The translations under genes were made by a program, and so were the position numbers. Source: Symbiodinium natans (Eukaryota; Sar; Dinophyceae; Suessiales; Symbiodiniaceae). From it: a stretch of DNA of 64,000 nt. The notes below the pieces were generated by a model, which was not told the origin of the DNA, did not search any database, and was given only the letters and a program-made list of their open reading frames with translations. Below are positions 61,927 to 64,000 of the stretch, piece after piece (position 1 is the stretch's first letter; the number at the start of each line of letters is the position of its first letter). The stretch is taken from the NCBI GenBank assembly GCA_905221605.1, contig CAJNDS010000137.1:45001-109000 (forward strand), in the 5' to 3' direction.

Positions 61927-64000
61927 CCCGCCACTAGGTAACTAGGTAGGTGAAGGCCTACGTGTAGGAGGGTTGGTCTACCCCTGCTCCTGGGGAAGGC
62001 CCAGGGGTAGGCATGTCCCTAGCCTAGAAACAGCCTAGGGTCCCGAGCTTCTACACGCAATAGTTGGGCAGCTCGTAACCTTCCAACCCTAAACCCTAAA
62101 CCCTAAACCCTAAACTCTAAGAAGGTACGCCGGAGGTTGAGGGGCTTGCTTGCTGACTCGGTGCAGGACAGTGCACTAGATGTAGCTGCCTCTACTCTAC
62201 GGGCTCATTCGAAAAAAGACGCGCAAGCACGCCTCAACCCTAAACGGACTAAACGCCCTAAAAACCCAAAAACCCTAAAATCCCTAAAATCCCTAAAATC
62301 CCTAAAAAACAAAAACCCTAAAATCCCTAAACGTGACGGGCTCCAAACCGACGCAGCCGCGAGCATGTGTGTCGAGCCGCGTTTAGCCAAGAGAGTTCGG
62401 TGTGATCCTGCCACATGCAAAGAATACAACCACATGTTTATGTATTTTACAAATTTATTTTAGTACCTCTAATAATTCAGAGTTAGAAAAAGGGCAAAGA
62501 TGATATATATATATATACATACACACATATTCTCCCTTACATAGTAGCCAAAAGCCAGTTCCCCAGGTGCCGCCTTAGCCGCGCACCCGCCGCAGACACA
62601 GCTGGTGTTTAGAGGGGTTTAGGGTTTAGGGTTTAGGGTTTAGGGTTTAGGGTTTAGGGTTTAGGGTTTAGGGTTTATGAGATTCGCATTTTTTCACCCC
62701 CCACTCCCTTGAGCGCTGGTCCGAAACCCGAAGGCCTTGTAAAGGTCAACGAGGCAGGTGGCAAGAAGACAACCGTCCAATATAGAGGTTGGAAAAAACT
62801 CCTAACAGCATTCCCTTATGGGCCCCATATACGTATACTAGAACAGCCCCCACAAAACCCTAGTCTAATTCTAAGAGCCCCTATACGAACAGGTATGTCC
62901 CACCTGTTGGCAGGGGCTCGTCTAAGCCTGTGATCACGAGCTCCCGGTATAGTCCTGAACTCAACACGCCCTCAACCTTCTTCAACCCCAAACCCTCTAA
63001 ACCCTATAAGCCCCGCAAGCCCTATAAACCCTGTAAACCCTATAGATCCCAAACCCTATAAACCCTAACTTACCCTTTGTTTATGGGCTTTAGGGCTGAT
63101 AGGGCTCGGGACTGATAGGGTTTAGGGCCTAGGGAGGGATAAGGGTTTAGGGTTTAGGGTTTAGGGTTTAGGGTTTAGGGTTTAGGGTTTAGGGTTTAGG
63201 GTTTAGGGATACGACTTTCGAAGCCTAAATCCACGATGGAGTCGACTTCAGAAAAATGAGTACCCAAAGAGCCCATTCCCCTCCCCCTATAGGAAATATT
63301 ACCTTCGTTTGGGACAATAAGAGCCCTCGAGCCTAAACCCTGAAAACCTTGAGGTGGATGCTAGAGAGCTGCTTCAGACAAGCTGGTGTATAGGGTTTAG
63401 GATTTGAAATAGAGGGTTTGGGGTTTAGGGTTTAAGGTCCAGAGCCCCTTAGTATTCGCACTATGTCTCTTAAGTCCTCTGTCCCAACTTAGGGCCACGA
63501 TAAAGGTGCCTAATGACGAGGAACCCTGAGCCGTGTCCACGTACTGCAGGAGATAGGCTGAACCCTAGACGCTAAGCTCGCTAAGGCAGGGTTTAGGGTT
63601 CAAGGCTTCAGAGGTTCAGCTCTGGGTTAGTGTAATTAGGGTTTTAGGGTTTCAGGGTTTACAGGTTTTCGGTTTCGTATTTGCGCTTTGACCTACATAC
63701 CTCTTAAGATCTTCAGTGCTAGCGTCCGTGGCGTTTGGTCTGTTTTGGTGGCAGAAGCCGTGGGCCTGGCAACAAGATGCGCCCGCCAGAAGGAACCCCA
63801 GACAAAAAGTTGCAAAGTCCAAACGTTCATAGGCCCTAGTCGGCTCTTAGGGTTTAGGAATTAGGGTTTAGGGCTTAGTATCCCTTATCCTGGTAGGCAC
63901 TTAGTGTTTAGGAATTAGGGCTTAGGGTTTTTTATGCCTTATGAGCCCCTCCTTCTTGAGTAGGAAATAGGGTTTAGGGTTTCGTATCCCTAAACCCTAA
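61927..64000. repeat. Telomeric arrays and unique spacers to the window end
   Basis: CCCTAAA at 62085-62117, CCCTAAAAT-like units at 62270-62335, an AT run at 62500-62520, TTTAGGG at 62603-62678 and 63145-63208, and CCCTATAAA-type at 62995-63070. The window ends in CCCTAAA, which is interstitial rather than a chromosome end as far as can be seen. No gene was recognised. Confidence 0.6.

Overview
The window looks like nuclear DNA of a dinoflagellate. The support is: TTTAGGG telomere-type repeats scattered throughout; introns with GC-AG and GA-AG ends beside GT-AG, mostly with a G right after the 3' AG; an LTR-element primer site matching an internal (half) initiator tRNA-Met; and a spliced-leader-like motif. 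I cannot name the species. No rRNA, tRNA or CRISPR was seen.

Layout: 1-1652 holds telomeric arrays and short islands. 1653-10498 is a complete LTR retroelement with identical 287 bp LTRs, a half-tRNA primer site and a purine tract. Its one huge frame (2006-9841) encodes an RNA-binding-type protein (WW-like, S1-like, MLLE/PABC-like, six CCCH fingers) and no visible reverse transcriptase, integrase or protease. 10499-13539 holds telomeric arrays, a poly-G tract and one copy of a small TIR element that is an intron elsewhere in the window. 13554-22069 is a minus-strand LINE with poly(A) and a 14 bp target duplication. Its RNase H lies between endonuclease and reverse transcriptase, and it carries three frame breaks. 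23.3-26.1 kb holds minisatellites and a GGCCAG array.

Three multi-exon genes can be rebuilt on the plus strand: a J-domain protein (31427-32900), an ankyrin-repeat protein with an N-terminal SHQW-type domain (38723-40810), and a ubiquitin-like-domain gene (47070-47688). In the first two, introns are short (97-118 bp), and five of the six are members of repeat families. Two of them (32384-32497, 39306-39417) are bounded by 4 bp target duplications that supply the 5' splice site, which is how introner elements work.

The rest, mostly 22-64 kb, is a mosaic. Many 50-130 bp GC-rich islands are preceded by CCCTAAA arrays and followed by TTTAGGG arrays. Several islands have an open frame, an AG just before and GT/GC just after, so they read as exons whose introns start with TTTAGGG and end with CCCTAAA. 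The ubiquitin-like gene shows such an intron directly. Small TIR elements (at least six families, one with a 9 bp target duplication) and minisatellites fill the remainder.
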